Assembly (NCBI GenBank): GCA_050015055.1
Contig: JBEKCD010000008.1
Coordinates: 1 to 64,000, forward strand
Origin: JBEKCD01 sp050015055
Lineage (GTDB): Archaea > Thermoproteota > Bathyarchaeia > Bathyarchaeales > Bathycorpusculaceae
Direction: 5' to 3'
DNA: 64,000 nt
A program made the translations under genes and the position numbers. Below are positions 1 through 8,951 of this stretch, one piece after another. Every line of letters starts with the position of its first letter. Position 1 is the first letter of the stretch. A model generated the notes under the pieces. The model saw nothing but the letters and a program-made list of their open reading frames with translations, searched no databases and was not told the origin of the DNA.

Positions 1-63
1 TGATTTGCCGTCTTCCAGTGCGGTCAGGATTTGCCTACGAAACAAGCCCAAATCAAGCTCCAA
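1..63 (-). CDS. 5' end of an unidentified gene leaving the left edge
   Basis: A leftward frame opens with TTG at 63 and stays open to the window edge. The 21 visible residues begin MELDLGLFRRQILTALEDGK. On the same strand a TATA-like stretch (GTTAAAAATGG, about 90-100) lies at the right distance for an almost leaderless start. A helix-rich start of this kind would suit a winged-helix regulator, but that is only a guess. The fragment is too short for a family call and could be chance. Confidence 0.35.
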   Translation of the reverse strand, partial: MELDLGLFRRQILTALEDGKS

Positions 64-254
64 TAGACAAAAGAAGAATAAAGACCATTTTTAACCATTT
101 TAGGGACAAGCCAGCGCGCTAGTCGTGATACTTTGACCGTTCGCGGACGCTTATACAAGCTTGTTTTAGGTTCAGCCTCGGCTGAGTCTGGCTTCTGAGT
201 AGTGCTTCTGAGCAGTAGATGCTCTCCTGATTTTGCCTTGTCTTGGCGAACATA

Positions 255-264
255 CTTTTAAAAG
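255..264 (+). promoter_or_regulatory. TATA box of the aIF1A gene
   Basis: CTTTTAAAAG followed by a purine-rich stretch resembles an archaeal TATA box. Transcription would begin near 285, giving a leader of about 20 nt before the TTG at 309. Confidence 0.5.
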
Positions 265-308
265 GAAGAAGTATACTTCTTTGAGGCAACTGGGTCTGAG
301 GTGCTTGA

Positions 309-614
309 TTGGGTAAGAAGAAGGTGCTGAGTGAAGGAGAACTGAACCAATTGGTGGTTCCTTCCGCAAACGATATTTTGGGCGTGGCTATAAAGTTGCT
401 TGGTTATGACCGTATTCTCGTCAAGTGTCAGGATGGTAACGAACGTTTGTGTCGCATTCGCGGAAAGATGAAGAGGCGGGTTTGGATACGTGAAGGAGAC
501 GTGGTTTTAGTGTCGCCTTGGGATTTTCAGTCTGACAAGCGTGGGGATCTGATTTGGCGTTATACACGAGCGCAGGCAGAAATGCTTCGCAAGAAGGGTT
601 ACATCACAATATAG
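309..614 (+). CDS. eif1A: Translation initiation factor aIF1A
   Basis: This 101-residue protein is the archaeal counterpart of eIF1A, the OB-fold factor that binds the ribosomal A site and helps scanning and initiator-tRNA placement. The central segment (about residues 25-85) contains GYDRILVKCQDG and CRIRGKMKRRVWIREGD, followed by VLVSPWDF, all typical of the S1/OB domain. The start is TTG at 309, since no ATG or GTG lies in frame nearby. Its length matches the family. The RIO1 kinase and Dim2-like KH genes follow on the same strand, a common archaeal translation and ribosome-biogenesis neighbourhood. Confidence 0.95.
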   Translation: MGKKKVLSEGELNQLVVPSANDILGVAIKLLGYDRILVKCQDGNERLCRIRGKMKRRVWIREGDVVLVSPWDFQSDKRGDLIWRYTRAQAEMLRKKGYITI

Positions 615-645
615 TTCCTCGCCGACAATAAGCGAGGCGAACCTG

Positions 646-783
646 ATGAACCATCGTAAACACGTGGATCAGAGGCTTCTGAAGAAAGAGAAGGGCTACG
701 AGACAGATCAGCTGATGGAGGAAAAGAGGAGCAAGGAATACGAGGTTCTTGAAGTTGTTTTCGACGTGAATGAGCGGTTTTAG
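646..783 (+). CDS. Small charged protein (45 aa), unknown
   Basis: An ATG frame of 45 codons sits between aIF1A and RIO1 on the same strand. The product is highly charged (MNHRKHVDQRLLKKEKGYE at the start, ending EVVFDVNERF) and has no cysteines or membrane segment. GAGGCGA lies just upstream as a possible ribosome binding site. The frame fills the gap between two co-directional genes, which supports it. I do not recognise a family. Confidence 0.4.
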   Translation: MNHRKHVDQRLLKKEKGYETDQLMEEKRSKEYEVLEVVFDVNERF

Positions 784-953
784 TATTGTCAAACGTAAAG
801 TACGATTTTCAACGAGCCCTTTCTAGGACGCATTTGCCGTTTGGAAGCGTAGAAATGAATCTCCAGCCCACTTGGTTACCTCATAGGCTTTTCCCATCAA
901 TATTGATATAAACCAAGAGCGGTAATAACAAAGAGAGAAAAAAGGGGAATTTG

Positions 954-1760
954 ATGAGCAGGCAGCGAGCGCAAAGAGCTGAAGATAAGCTAACGAGGAA
1001 AGAGCAGTCCTATGAGCGCGATCAGAAGATGCTGACCAAAGATTTTTCATCCGATCGAGCGGTTCTTGAAGAAGTTTTTGATCGTTCAACGCTTATGGTA
1101 GTCTACGACTTCATGAACAAGGGCACGATTAATGAGATTCACGGTGTCATAAGAGCTGGGAAGGAGTCCCGGGTCTACTGGGGGAAAACCAAGGAAGGAA
1201 AAGAGTTAGCAATCAAAATTTACTTGGTTGTTTCCGCGGAATTCCGCAAGGGCCTCGTCAAATACATTGAAGGAGACCCGCGATTCAAAGATGTGAAGCA
1301 TGACACTCGTTCACTGATTTTCGCGTGGGCCCAGAAGGAGTTCAAGAACTTGGAGCTTGCCACACGCGCTAAAGTCAGAGTGCCAAGAGCTATTGCTGTG
1401 AGAAATAACGTGCTTGTCATGGAGTTCATCGGCGAAAACGGGGAGGGTGCACCCTCGCTGAAGGAAAAAACCCCGAAGAACCCTGAGAAAATCTACGAGA
1501 CGCTTTTGATTTACCTAGAAAGACTCTACAGGAAGGCTGGGCTGGTCCACGGGGATTTGAGCGAGTACAACATCATGGTGTGGAGAGGGCGGCCCATCCT
1601 GTTTGATGTTTCACAGGCCGTCCCCCTGGTTCATCCGTTGGCGGATTTTCTGTTACGGAGAGACTTGACTAACTTGAACAAATATTTCGGTCGACTGGGC
1701 GTCAAGGTTCCATCGATCGACGAGAGCTACAAGAGGGTTACTGGCCATGTCGAGAGCTAA
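954..1760 (+). CDS. rio1: RIO1-family serine protein kinase
   Basis: RIO1 is an atypical kinase/ATPase that acts late in small-subunit ribosome maturation. After a charged N-terminal arm, the kinase domain has the Lys-containing AIKIYLVVSAEFRK strand, the hinge VLVMEFIG, the catalytic loop LVHGDLSEYNIM (catalytic Asp, metal-binding Asn) and the metal-binding ILFDVSQAV loop. Its 268 residues are normal for archaeal Rio1. ATG at 954 is preferred over the adjacent TTG at 951, and a G-rich AAGGGGAA lies upstream. The 3' end overlaps the KH-domain gene by 14 nt, so the two are co-transcribed. Dim2/Pno1 acts in the same 40S pathway. Confidence 0.95.
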   Translation: MSRQRAQRAEDKLTRKEQSYERDQKMLTKDFSSDRAVLEEVFDRSTLMVVYDFMNKGTINEIHGVIRAGKESRVYWGKTKEGKELAIKIYLVVSAEFRKGLVKYIEGDPRFKDVKHDTRSLIFAWAQKEFKNLELATRAKVRVPRAIAVRNNVLVMEFIGENGEGAPSLKEKTPKNPEKIYETLLIYLERLYRKAGLVHGDLSEYNIMVWRGRPILFDVSQAVPLVHPLADFLLRRDLTNLNKYFGRLGVKVPSIDESYKRVTGHVES

Positions 1761-2328
1761 TACGTTTCTGAAGATTCCGAGAGAACGTGTGGGCGTACTA
1801 ATCGGACCAGAAGGAAAAACAAAGAAGCATATCGAAGAGAAGCTGAGCGTGGAACTTCAAATCGACAGCGAAGCTGGCGACGTTATAATCGCTCTGGCTG
1901 AGAAGACCGATGATCCTTCAACGCTTTTCAAGGCCAAGGACTTGGTAACGGCCATCGGAAGAGGCTTCTCCCCCGAACATGCTTTTCGGCTGGTGCGCGA
2001 CGAAGAAGCCATGCTGGACCTGATAGACTTGAGGAGCGTTTTCGGCAAGTCTGACGCTGACATCAAGAGGGTTCAGGGAAGAATAATCGGAATGAACGGT
2101 AAAACCCGCCAAATAATCGAGGAACTCACGGACACGAGCGTGTCGGTTTACGGTCACACGGTGGGCATAATCGGAACCGTCGAGCAGGTTCAGATTGCCA
2201 GAGAAGCCATAGAAATGCTTGTCAAGGGCAGCATGCACGGCACCGTTTACAGGTTCCTGCACAGAAAACGGAGAGAACTCAAAAAGAAAAAATTCGAACT
2301 CTGGGAAAAGCCACCCAAAGAAAAGTAG
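1747..2328 (+). CDS. KH-domain ribosome-biogenesis protein (Dim2/Pno1-like)
   Basis: The 193-residue protein carries two KH modules. The first has VGVLIGPEGKTKKHIEE and the second IIGMNGKTRQIIEELT, each with a GxxG RNA-binding loop. The segment IGRGFSPEHAFRLVRDEE between them is characteristic of archaeal homologues of eukaryotic Dim2/Pno1, which binds the 3' region of small-subunit rRNA. It overlaps RIO1, its functional partner in the pathway, and both follow aIF1A. The ATG at 1747 fits the family length. The family call is secure; the exact biochemical role in archaea is inferred by homology. Confidence 0.92.
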   Translation: MSRANTFLKIPRERVGVLIGPEGKTKKHIEEKLSVELQIDSEAGDVIIALAEKTDDPSTLFKAKDLVTAIGRGFSPEHAFRLVRDEEAMLDLIDLRSVFGKSDADIKRVQGRIIGMNGKTRQIIEELTDTSVSVYGHTVGIIGTVEQVQIAREAIEMLVKGSMHGTVYRFLHRKRRELKKKKFELWEKPPKEK

Positions 2329-2704
2329 AAACGCGCCCCACAAACGTGGCGCTCCGCAGACGATGAGTAAGTCGTGGGACAACATGGCATAGTTCCACGC
2401 TCCATTACCCCACAAATGCTCCCGTATACAAAAGCATCAACAGAAAACCATCCTTTCAGGCCATTCAACTCACATTTGAAGCTGAGACATGGTGATCAAG
2501 GGTACCTCGCGCAGATGCGTCTGTTCTTGAGCGTTTTTGGCATCTGAGGTTGCTTGGCCTCAAATGCCAGAGCGGGCTCCGCACTCAAGATCACAATCAT
2601 CTTGGATTCATGGGGGCCAGAGTCTTCATCGCCAGCTAAACAAAACTAACGAGCGAGCTTGGATAAAAGGTTTATACGCTTCAGTTTGGGCTTATTGAGT
2701 CGTC
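2329..2704. other. Intergenic, with one copy of an 18-bp repeat and a promoter
   Basis: No convincing gene is visible. The stretch holds one copy of an 18-bp sequence found twice more near 8.95 and 9.2 kb. A TATA-like GGTTTATACGC near 2667 serves the following gene. Confidence 0.5.
2424..2441 (+). repeat. 18-bp dispersed repeat, copy 1
   Basis: GTATACAAAAGCATCAAC is identical to the right arm of the inverted pair at 8952-9228. No inverted partner lies nearby, so this is a solitary end. Confidence 0.55.
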
Positions 2705-3688
2705 ATGTTAAGGCATATTCGCGTTGTTCCCTTGGCTGCTGAGAGTCTCGGCGTCAGATCTATGTGTACGTATGTTGAAACTAGCGATGTAAGGGTTCTA
2801 TTGGACGGTGGCGTGTCTCTCTGTCCCATCCGTTATGGATTGCCGCCTCACCCTGAAGAGTTTAGGGCCATTATCGAGGCCCGTCGGAAGATTGCTGAGG
2901 CTGCTGGGAAAGCTGAGTTCGTCACTATAAGCCATTATCACCATGATCATGTTACGCCTTCTTTTGAAGACTGGCTCTGCAATTGGACGCAGGCTAATGA
3001 CACTGCGAGGCAGATATATGAGGGCAAGAAAGTTCTGGCGAAAAACCCCAAGGAGCAGATTAACTACAGTCAACGGGAAAGAGGGTGGCTCTTCCAGAAA
3101 ACAAGCGGAAGATACGTTTCAAAGTTTGAAGTCGCTGACGGAAAAACCTTCACACTTGGAAACACAAACATTAGATTCTCAGAGCCTGTCCCTCATGGAC
3201 TTGAAAACTCGGAGCTAGGATGGGTTCTGATGGCAACCATAGAGTTTGAGGATGAAAGGTTCCTCTTTGCACCCGATATCCAAGGACCCATGTCACCGTC
3301 CACTCTTGAAATGGTCCTTCGCGAAAAACCCCAACTCCTCATGGTAGGTGGTCCACCTCTCTACCTTGCAAGCTTCAAGATAAGCGAAGAACAAGCACAA
3401 AAAGGGCTGATGGGTCTGACAAGAATCGTGGAAGCGATTCCCCACGTGATTCTTGAACATCACCTTCTAAGAGACGAGAATTGGCGCGAGAAAACCACTG
3501 ATGTTTTCTACAGCGCCTACAAATCCGGGCACACTCTTCAAACAGCCGCAGAATTCGTTGGTGCACAGAATGCCTTCTTGGAGGCTAAAAGGAAGAAGTT
3601 GTTCAAAGAAAGTCCTCCGCCAAAGGATTTCGAAGCTTGGATGCGCTTGAACGAAGAGACCAAAAAACATGTCAAACCACCCGCTTGA
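2705..3688 (+). CDS. UPF0282-type metallo-beta-lactamase-fold hydrolase
   Basis: The 327-residue protein has the metal-binding signature of the metallo-beta-lactamase fold: HYHHDHV near residue 80, then PVPHGLENSELGWV and later ILEHHLLRD. The N-terminal VPLAAESLGVRSMCTYVET and LLDGGVSLCP match the archaeal UPF0282 family, whose substrate is unknown. A fold related to RNases suggests a hydrolase acting in the cytoplasm. It is monocistronic and starts with ATG at 2705, with a TATA-like element about 35 bp upstream. The fold call is firm; no substrate is claimed. Confidence 0.88.
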   Translation: MLRHIRVVPLAAESLGVRSMCTYVETSDVRVLLDGGVSLCPIRYGLPPHPEEFRAIIEARRKIAEAAGKAEFVTISHYHHDHVTPSFEDWLCNWTQANDTARQIYEGKKVLAKNPKEQINYSQRERGWLFQKTSGRYVSKFEVADGKTFTLGNTNIRFSEPVPHGLENSELGWVLMATIEFEDERFLFAPDIQGPMSPSTLEMVLREKPQLLMVGGPPLYLASFKISEEQAQKGLMGLTRIVEAIPHVILEHHLLRDENWREKTTDVFYSAYKSGHTLQTAAEFVGAQNAFLEAKRKKLFKESPPPKDFEAWMRLNEETKKHVKPPA

Positions 3689-3764
3689 CAATTTCTCGCT
3701 CAATCGTCAGAGTTAGAGGGGTCTCGTGCGTTCAAGGATCTGTGTTCTTTCAAGAAATGGTTAG

Positions 3765-3838
3765 GGCCGGGGCCGGGATTTGAACCCGGGCGCTAGGCTC
3801 CACAGGCCTATGGGCTACCAAGCTACCTCACCCCGGCC
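3765..3838 (-). tRNA. tRNA-His (GTG anticodon)
   Basis: The minus strand folds as a complete cloverleaf. The acceptor stem is GCCGGGG/CCCCGGC, the anticodon loop is CTGTGGA (anticodon GTG), and the T-arm is CCGGG-TTCAAAT-CCCGG. A G at position -1 faces C73, the identity pair of histidine tRNAs. CCA is not encoded. The remains of a tyrosine recombinase begin 40 bp beyond the 5' end of the tRNA. Confidence 0.96.
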
Positions 3839-3877
3839 ACTATTCTGCTGACTTGGGTGTCTTTTTGTGGTTCTTGC

Positions 3878-4410
3878 TCATTTGCGTTTCCTCAGGAATA
3901 TCAAGTTATCCTTTTGGCAAACGTATTCAAAGCCTACTTCAAGCAAGGCTTTAACCTCTTCAGGTTTCTCCGCTATTTTAACCGTGAGCTCTTCACTAGT
4001 CGGCCTAAATGTCGTGGGTCCAATGTTTATGCATGTTTTGGTGTTTGTCGATTTTCGCGGCCCACCAAGTCTCTAACGTAATGCGGATCTTTCGTTTGAT
4101 GGTAAGACTTGGTTGTTTTCCAATGTCGGAACGTGTGAAACGTGACATGGTTCAGCCTTGGATTTGCGAGTTTCTGAGCCAGCCTCTTTGTCTGTCTCTT
4201 GAAGCTTGACTGCTTCGTTGAGACGCTGGTTGAGCCGAAGATAAACTCTTGTTCTTTGCTGATTCCGTGCAGAATGCTTACGAGTTTAGATGAAACTCTG
4301 AAGATTCTGTCTTGCCACGCTCTTCAGGCTCGTTCAAGACTATCGTGTTCGTAACGCGGTCGTAGTTCGCGCAAGAGAATTGGAAAACTAGTGAACTTCA
4401 ATATTCTCTG
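3878..4410 (-). pseudogene. Decayed tyrosine recombinase (integrase) C-terminal half
   Basis: Three frames on the minus strand join into one archaeal integrase. The 5' piece reads NYDRVTNTIVLNEPEERGK. The middle piece has RIFRVSSKLVSIL, FIFGS and the HTFRHW box (His-x-x-Arg) followed by YHQTKDPHYVRDLVG. The 3' piece has INIGPTTF and LLEVGFEYVCQKDN and ends IFLRKRK. At least two frameshifts separate them. The expected nucleophile, usually Tyr before INI, reads Cys (KTCINIG). No N-terminal half is present. This is a dead integrase beside tRNA-His, so an element probably once integrated here. Confidence 0.75.
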
Positions 4411-4438
4411 GGACGTTTTCTTTGCCGGCGCCATTAGC

Positions 4439-4894
4439 TCAGAACGGTCTGTCTGTCTTCTTCTCTATGAAGAGCTCCCCGTTTACTATTCTCAGTCTCA
4501 GATTACCTTCTTTCCACTTGAGATATTCGGGATAGGAAACGTAGGTCCTCATCCCCCTCTTGGTCTGGACCTGCCTTCTGACGGCTTTGCTAAAGTCCAC
4601 TCCGTCACGCTTGGCTATTTGAATCAAAACCTTCTCAATTGAAGGCTGTGCACTCCGGGGTGTGAGATCTTCTTTGATGGAATGCAACAACACTTTGTAG
4701 GTCCCTGCCTTCTCTTTAGCTATCGCATTAACCAGTTCTGAATACTTACTATGTCGCTTCTGCCTCTTAGATTCTGGTACCATCTTCACCTTCTCGTACA
4801 GTTTGGAATTCCTCGGTTTTTTTGCCTTTGCTTTCCTTCTTTCTTTCAAAAAATCCTTCATTACTAACGGTTTCTCAAAGACGTCTTCGCTCAT
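4439..4894 (-). CDS. Basic protein of unknown function (151 aa)
   Basis: The 151-residue product is lysine- and arginine-rich, especially at residues 15-70 (KERRKAKAKKPRNSK, ESKRQKRHSKY). It ends in a strand-rich region, YLKWKEGNLRLRIVNGELF. The charge suggests nucleic-acid binding, but I recognise no domain. The ATG at 4894 lies about 30 nt after a good TATA box (TCTTTTATATA on the minus strand, 4927-4936). It sits just upstream of the integrase remnant on the same strand, so it may be surviving cargo of that lost element. Confidence 0.7.
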   Translation of the reverse strand: MSEDVFEKPLVMKDFLKERRKAKAKKPRNSKLYEKVKMVPESKRQKRHSKYSELVNAIAKEKAGTYKVLLHSIKEDLTPRSAQPSIEKVLIQIAKRDGVDFSKAVRRQVQTKRGMRTYVSYPEYLKWKEGNLRLRIVNGELFIEKKTDRPF

Positions 4895-4926
4895 ACGGAC
4901 ACAAACATAACAACAATGATTTCAGT

Positions 4927-4936
4927 ATATAAAAGA
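4927..4936 (-). promoter_or_regulatory. TATA box of the basic-protein gene
   Basis: The minus strand reads TCTTTTATATA about 30 bp upstream of the ATG at 4894, the spacing expected for a short-leader archaeal promoter. Confidence 0.6.
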
Positions 4937-4940
4937 TACA

Positions 4941-5555
4941 TGTACCTGAAAACAGTTGATAAGAAGGAGAGCCGCGTCGAATCTCAAATCGCGGATGAAT
5001 ATCGAGCGCGCTGGCTTGTCTCTAAATCGAGTGTTGAAGCATGTTGGGGGAAGTGTATCGGCGCGTACGAGGCTGTTAGGCAATAGATCGCCTTAACCCG
5101 CTGTGTTACAATGGAGCGTTACGTCTGGCCTTGCAAACAGAGAGAGGGCTTGAAGATTGTCACAAAGCAACATTACAACTAACCTCACAAACGGAGGGGG
5201 AGGGGGTCGACTCTGCAAGAAAGCGACCCCAGCGCGCTTCACAGCCCACTGCACCTCGCCCTGAAAAGGGAAGCCGCAGGAAACCCGTGAAAAGACGAAG
5301 TCGTCCTACCAACACGCTTCAACACACAATAAAGGGACCAGGCAGCGCGTGCAGGTCCTGACAACCCCATAATGGGCAAATCGGGTTTGAAGGACAGAAT
5401 ACGAGATTTTATAGAAAGCCTCTGACGGCCGGGGAGATTGCACGTTAATCTGCCCACTTGGTTTATCCAGACAGCAACTCTCGTGCCTTTGACGGTGAAA
5501 AGCAATAAGCATTTAACTGTTCTCAGGCCTTCACCAACACAGAGGAAACGGTTGC
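4941..5555. other. Intergenic, G+C-rich patch, no gene recognised
   Basis: Positions about 5160-5300 are markedly richer in G+C than the flanks and include short hairpins such as GACGAAGTC. I tested by eye for the RNase P and SRP RNA signatures and found neither. A TATA-like GATTTTATAGA near 5406-5416 may drive the membrane-protein gene at 5556. A structured RNA here is possible but unsupported. Confidence 0.3.
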
Positions 5556-6641
5556 ATGAGCGTAGCGCCGAAGCCCCGGCTTACTAGAAGGATTCTTCTA
5601 TTTGTCGGCATTGGGTTAGCCGTGCTTGTTCTTTACCTCTACTATTTTATAGGCACCGTAAACGTTGTGGACGTGATTAAACATACAAACCTTATCTGGT
5701 ACACCTCAGCCTTTGTTGCCTTCTTGGCAAGCGTGTTGTTCTACACCCTCGCTTGGCGAAGTCTACTACGCAACCTCGACATAAAGACCAAGATTCGTGA
5801 AGTCCTACTGTTCGCATGGGCAGGCATGTTCTTTGACAGCGTCGTTCCAGATCCAGGCTGGAGCGGAGACCTTTCAAAAGCCTACATGCTGTCCAAGTCC
5901 TCAGGTCAGGAACCGGGGAGAATTGTAGCCTCCGTTGTTAGTCAAAAAATCATCGTGACAACGGTTACAGCCGGCAGCTTGATTTTTGGTTTGGCTCTCT
6001 TGGCATTGAACTACACTCCTTCAACCAATGTCCTCCTGTACGTTACTGTCGTCCTATTCTTAACGGTCTTTTCACTCTTCATGATCCTATACTTGAGCTC
6101 TAACGAGAAGGCAACGGGGAAGATACTTGACTGGATTGTTCGAGCCGGATGCTTTATACTGAGAGATCGCTGGAACCCCCAAGATTTCCGAGAGAGAGCA
6201 AAACAACTGCTGAAAAGGTTTCATGAGGGAATACGGACTCTAGGTGCCAATCCTAAAGCCCTAGCCCGACCGATTGCACTCTCTCTTCTAGCGTGGGGTT
6301 TTGACATTTCGATAACCTTCTTAACCTTCGCTTCGCTGGGATACGCCGCGCCAGTGGACAAGGTGCTCATCGTGTACGCCCTGACAGGAAGCCTACAAGC
6401 CATAGGAGTGTCCTTCTTAGGCTTCACGGAAATAATAGTAAGCAGCTCTTACGCCATACTCGGAATCCCCGTCGCCATCAGCGTCTCCGCAACTCTCCTA
6501 ACGAGGGTCGTAACCCTATGGTTCAAACTAGTCGTGTCCTACGTCGTTTTTCAATGGGCAGGCATAGGACTATTGCTGGGAAAAGGCCAAGGAACGAAAA
6601 CACCTCTACCGAACCTCACCCAGAGGTCTGCGCAATCATGA
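5556..6641 (+). CDS. Lysylphosphatidylglycerol-synthase-type/UPF0104 membrane protein
   Basis: The 361-residue protein has about eight hydrophobic spans, beginning RILLFVGIGLAVLVLYLYYF. The loop AGMFFDSVVPDPGWSGDLSKAY is the family signature, and it is followed by a conserved KIIVTTVTAG span. The fold is that of the flippase-like transmembrane region of MprF/AglD, found in archaea as stand-alone proteins thought to move lipid-linked substrates. No soluble synthase domain is attached, so lysyl-lipid synthesis is not implied. The start is ATG at 5556. It stands alone, with long intergenic stretches on both sides. Confidence 0.88.
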   Translation: MSVAPKPRLTRRILLFVGIGLAVLVLYLYYFIGTVNVVDVIKHTNLIWYTSAFVAFLASVLFYTLAWRSLLRNLDIKTKIREVLLFAWAGMFFDSVVPDPGWSGDLSKAYMLSKSSGQEPGRIVASVVSQKIIVTTVTAGSLIFGLALLALNYTPSTNVLLYVTVVLFLTVFSLFMILYLSSNEKATGKILDWIVRAGCFILRDRWNPQDFRERAKQLLKRFHEGIRTLGANPKALARPIALSLLAWGFDISITFLTFASLGYAAPVDKVLIVYALTGSLQAIGVSFLGFTEIIVSSSYAILGIPVAISVSATLLTRVVTLWFKLVVSYVVFQWAGIGLLLGKGQGTKTPLPNLTQRSAQS

Positions 6642-7017
6642 GGCTTCGAAGCCTGCCGAAGTATATAAGAGATCAGCGAAGCGGCAACTTGTTGAACTCC
6701 TACCTAACGAGTCCGGGCATAGTTCAAGCCTGTCCACCAAAGAACTATTAGAGCAATCAACCGTAGCCTCAACGTGACTGCTGACTGAAACATCCTTGGA
6801 ATTTCAACTTGTTCAGTTTTCACTCGAAGAGACGTGAACCTTCCAGAATTTACAAAAAACCGGCAAATCTAAATTGCGAGATGAGATGCAATTACGTTGA
6901 AGTTTTAAATTTCACCATTCTGGTCCCTCTGAAACATGAACGAAAATGCGACGTTAATCTTTTGGGCGTGCTTTTCGGCAGGCCATCTTTGTCGAGACAT
7001 GGGTGAAACTTTGAGGC
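6642..7017. other. Intergenic, nothing recognised
   Basis: No frame here looks coding by residue composition, and I see no RNA gene. Confidence 0.4.
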
Positions 7018-7229
7018 TCAGGCGGTGCCTCCGATTAGCAATGAGACGATAACAGCGGTCAGGACGATTTCGGCAGTTTCGAGCAGTGTTATCTTCTGAC
7101 GAACCTTGGACTTTTTGGAGCAGTAGCGGATCAGAAAGAAGCGCGTGTGTGTGGCAACTATGGCGAGGGATGGACGCGCGCTACCCTGATAATTTCTGGC
7201 AAGTCCTGTATCTCAAACGACAAGCGCAC
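7018..7229 (-). pseudogene. Frameshifted small membrane-protein gene
   Basis: A minus-strand frame opens with GTG at 7229 behind a GGTGGGAA ribosome-binding-like site and reads RLSFEIQDLPEIIRVARVHP. It then hits a stop. The next frame continues with a natural-looking tail, KSKVRQKITLLETAEIVLTA, then VIVSLLIGGTA and a stop. One single-base shift near 7160 would join them into a protein of about 70 residues with one C-terminal membrane span. Either the gene is broken or the assembly has an indel. A TATA-like ATTTATAAGC lies about 100 bp upstream. Confidence 0.35.
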
Positions 7230-7902
7230 TTATTCCCACCGGCGAAGTTGAGACGTGGGCAGACTAACAACCGTTCTTCTATTATCGCTGGCGAAGCAGC
7301 AAATAGTAGTATTCCGAAACTTTTCGAAGCTTATAAATACATGGGCTGCTGACAAAGACATCATCTCTATTTGCTTAATGACAATGCCGTTTTCGCTCTT
7401 TATCAATGCCAAACGCTTCGAAGAATGATGTTCAATGGTCGCATTCTTGCCATCCAGAAGATTCCACGAAGTTACCGTCCTTCAGAAGGCCCGAAATGTA
7501 GTCGAATACGTGGAAATTTGCAGAAATAGCTAAACCACGCGCCAATCCTTCCAGGCGGAATGCCTCAAAACCATCAATTCAACCATGGCCTGTGAGGTTT
7601 TAAAAACAGAATTGATGCGAACCCGGAGACGCCTGAAAGAAAGAAGGCGCAACCACGACGCGTCCCACTGTCGAACGTAGACGTTGGGCAAGACTTTAAC
7701 GAAGCAAGTTCAACGGGCGCTTTGGCTAATCCGTCTGTTCATTCCCTTCCCGCACACGAAGAGTACCGCAAATCGGACGAAAGTCTGTGCAACCTTGAGT
7801 GGAGTCACGGTGTTCTCTGCGCGTATAGCGCGCGCCAAGGTCCAAAAAGGGTTTGCGCCGCAAGATTTAAGGTTCTGCCTCTCATCTACTTCGTGGGTCA
7901 GT
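7230..7902. other. Intergenic, no gene recognised
   Basis: Several short open frames occur, but none has natural composition or a ribosome binding site. A CTTATAAATA box at about 7329-7338 is the only regulatory-looking site. Confidence 0.4.
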
Positions 7903-8319
7903 TTAGGGCTCACCCATGACTTGAACGGTCACCATCCGTCTCCTCGGGTAAACGTCTGTTTCTACGAACATAAGCGATTGCCATGTTCCAAACTCTGCAT
8001 GACCGTTAATGACTGGGATTGTTCTGTCAGGAGGCAGCAGCATCGATCGGAGGTGTGAGTGTGCGTTAGAAGGGTGAGCATAGTTTCCGTCACTTGGAAC
8101 GGTCGTTTCGAGGAATTTTCTGATGTCTTCCAACAGGCCCTGCTCGTTTTCCGTAAGGATAATCACCCCCGTAGCGTGTGGCGCAAACACGTGCACGATT
8201 CCGTTCTTGATTCGTGACTTAGCAACGGCGGCCTGAATCTGGTCGGTCAAATCTATGAATTCTATCTCTCCCTTTGTGGCAAAGCTGATGTTGATGTTGA
8301 AAATCTTAAAGTCTGCCAT
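7903..8319 (-). CDS. YjbQ/UPF0047 family protein
   Basis: The 138-residue protein contains the family motifs GIVHVFAPHATGVIILTENE and NGHAEFGTWQSLMFVET, which supply conserved His residues of a compact beta-barrel. Members have been linked to a secondary thiamine-phosphate synthase activity, though their physiological role remains uncertain. The length is typical. The start ATG at 8319 lies 7 nt past the end of an upstream acetyltransferase gene, so the two are co-transcribed. Confidence 0.92.
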   Translation of the reverse strand: MADFKIFNINISFATKGEIEFIDLTDQIQAAVAKSRIKNGIVHVFAPHATGVIILTENEQGLLEDIRKFLETTVPSDGNYAHPSNAHSHLRSMLLPPDRTIPVINGHAEFGTWQSLMFVETDVYPRRRMVTVQVMGEP

Positions 8320-8326
8320 GGCAGCT

Positions 8327-8875
8327 TCACTCCAACAGCTTGGTCATTATCACTTCATCTATGTATTTGCCTTGCTTCAAAAGCTTCTTCGGAATCAGGC
8401 CGGTTTGCACGAACCCAACCTTCTCATAGACGTGTATCGCTCGCTTGTTACTTGCGAAGGCGGTAAGAGTCAAAATTTTCATGCCCATCTTTTTTGCCTG
8501 CTCAATCAAGACGCGCATCATGGCTGTTCCGATGCCTAACTCTCTGAAATCCTTTCTAATGACTATGCCAACCACGCCGACGTGCTTCTGAAATCCAATC
8601 TGCCGGTTGATATCGGAAGACGCGATGATTCTGCCTTTGACCTCTGCAACTATGAAAAAGGTCTTACCCCTCTCCAACCGAGCCAGTAACCCCGAGAGCC
8701 AATCTATCTCCGCCTCTCTCGAAACCTTCTCATCTCTGCCTATCTCGGCCCCCTCGTCGACGATCGAGTTGATAAGATCCAGCAGATCATCCAGGTCCTC
8801 CCACCTGGGAGTTCTCAGAACAACTTTGTCTCCGCCCTTGACAGAAAACTCTTTTAAAACTTGTCCAGTCTTCAT
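8327..8875 (-). CDS. GNAT-family N-acetyltransferase
   Basis: The 182-residue protein has the acetyl-CoA-binding GNAT core: strand FIVAEVKGRIIASSDI, then VGVVGIVIRKDFRELGIGTA (motif A, R-x-x-G-x-G/A), and a C-terminal HVYEKVGFVQTGLIPKK. It would acetylate an amine in the cytoplasm; the substrate cannot be read from the sequence. It is the first gene of a short leftward operon with the YjbQ protein. The ATG at 8875 gives the usual length. Confidence 0.9.
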   Translation of the reverse strand: MKTGQVLKEFSVKGGDKVVLRTPRWEDLDDLLDLINSIVDEGAEIGRDEKVSREAEIDWLSGLLARLERGKTFFIVAEVKGRIIASSDINRQIGFQKHVGVVGIVIRKDFRELGIGTAMMRVLIEQAKKMGMKILTLTAFASNKRAIHVYEKVGFVQTGLIPKKLLKQGKYIDEVIMTKLLE

Positions 8876-8951
8876 AAGCCAGAATTAGGTCAAGACCACT
8901 TTAATAATTTTCAGCTCCGCTGGCTGTCGAAGAACTCAGAACTGAGAACTT

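Noticed and set aside
5131..5361. Open frame in a G+C-rich intergenic patch
   Set aside because: The product is low-complexity and basic, with a weak TTG start and no ribosome binding site. I also looked for RNase P and SRP RNA signatures here and found neither.
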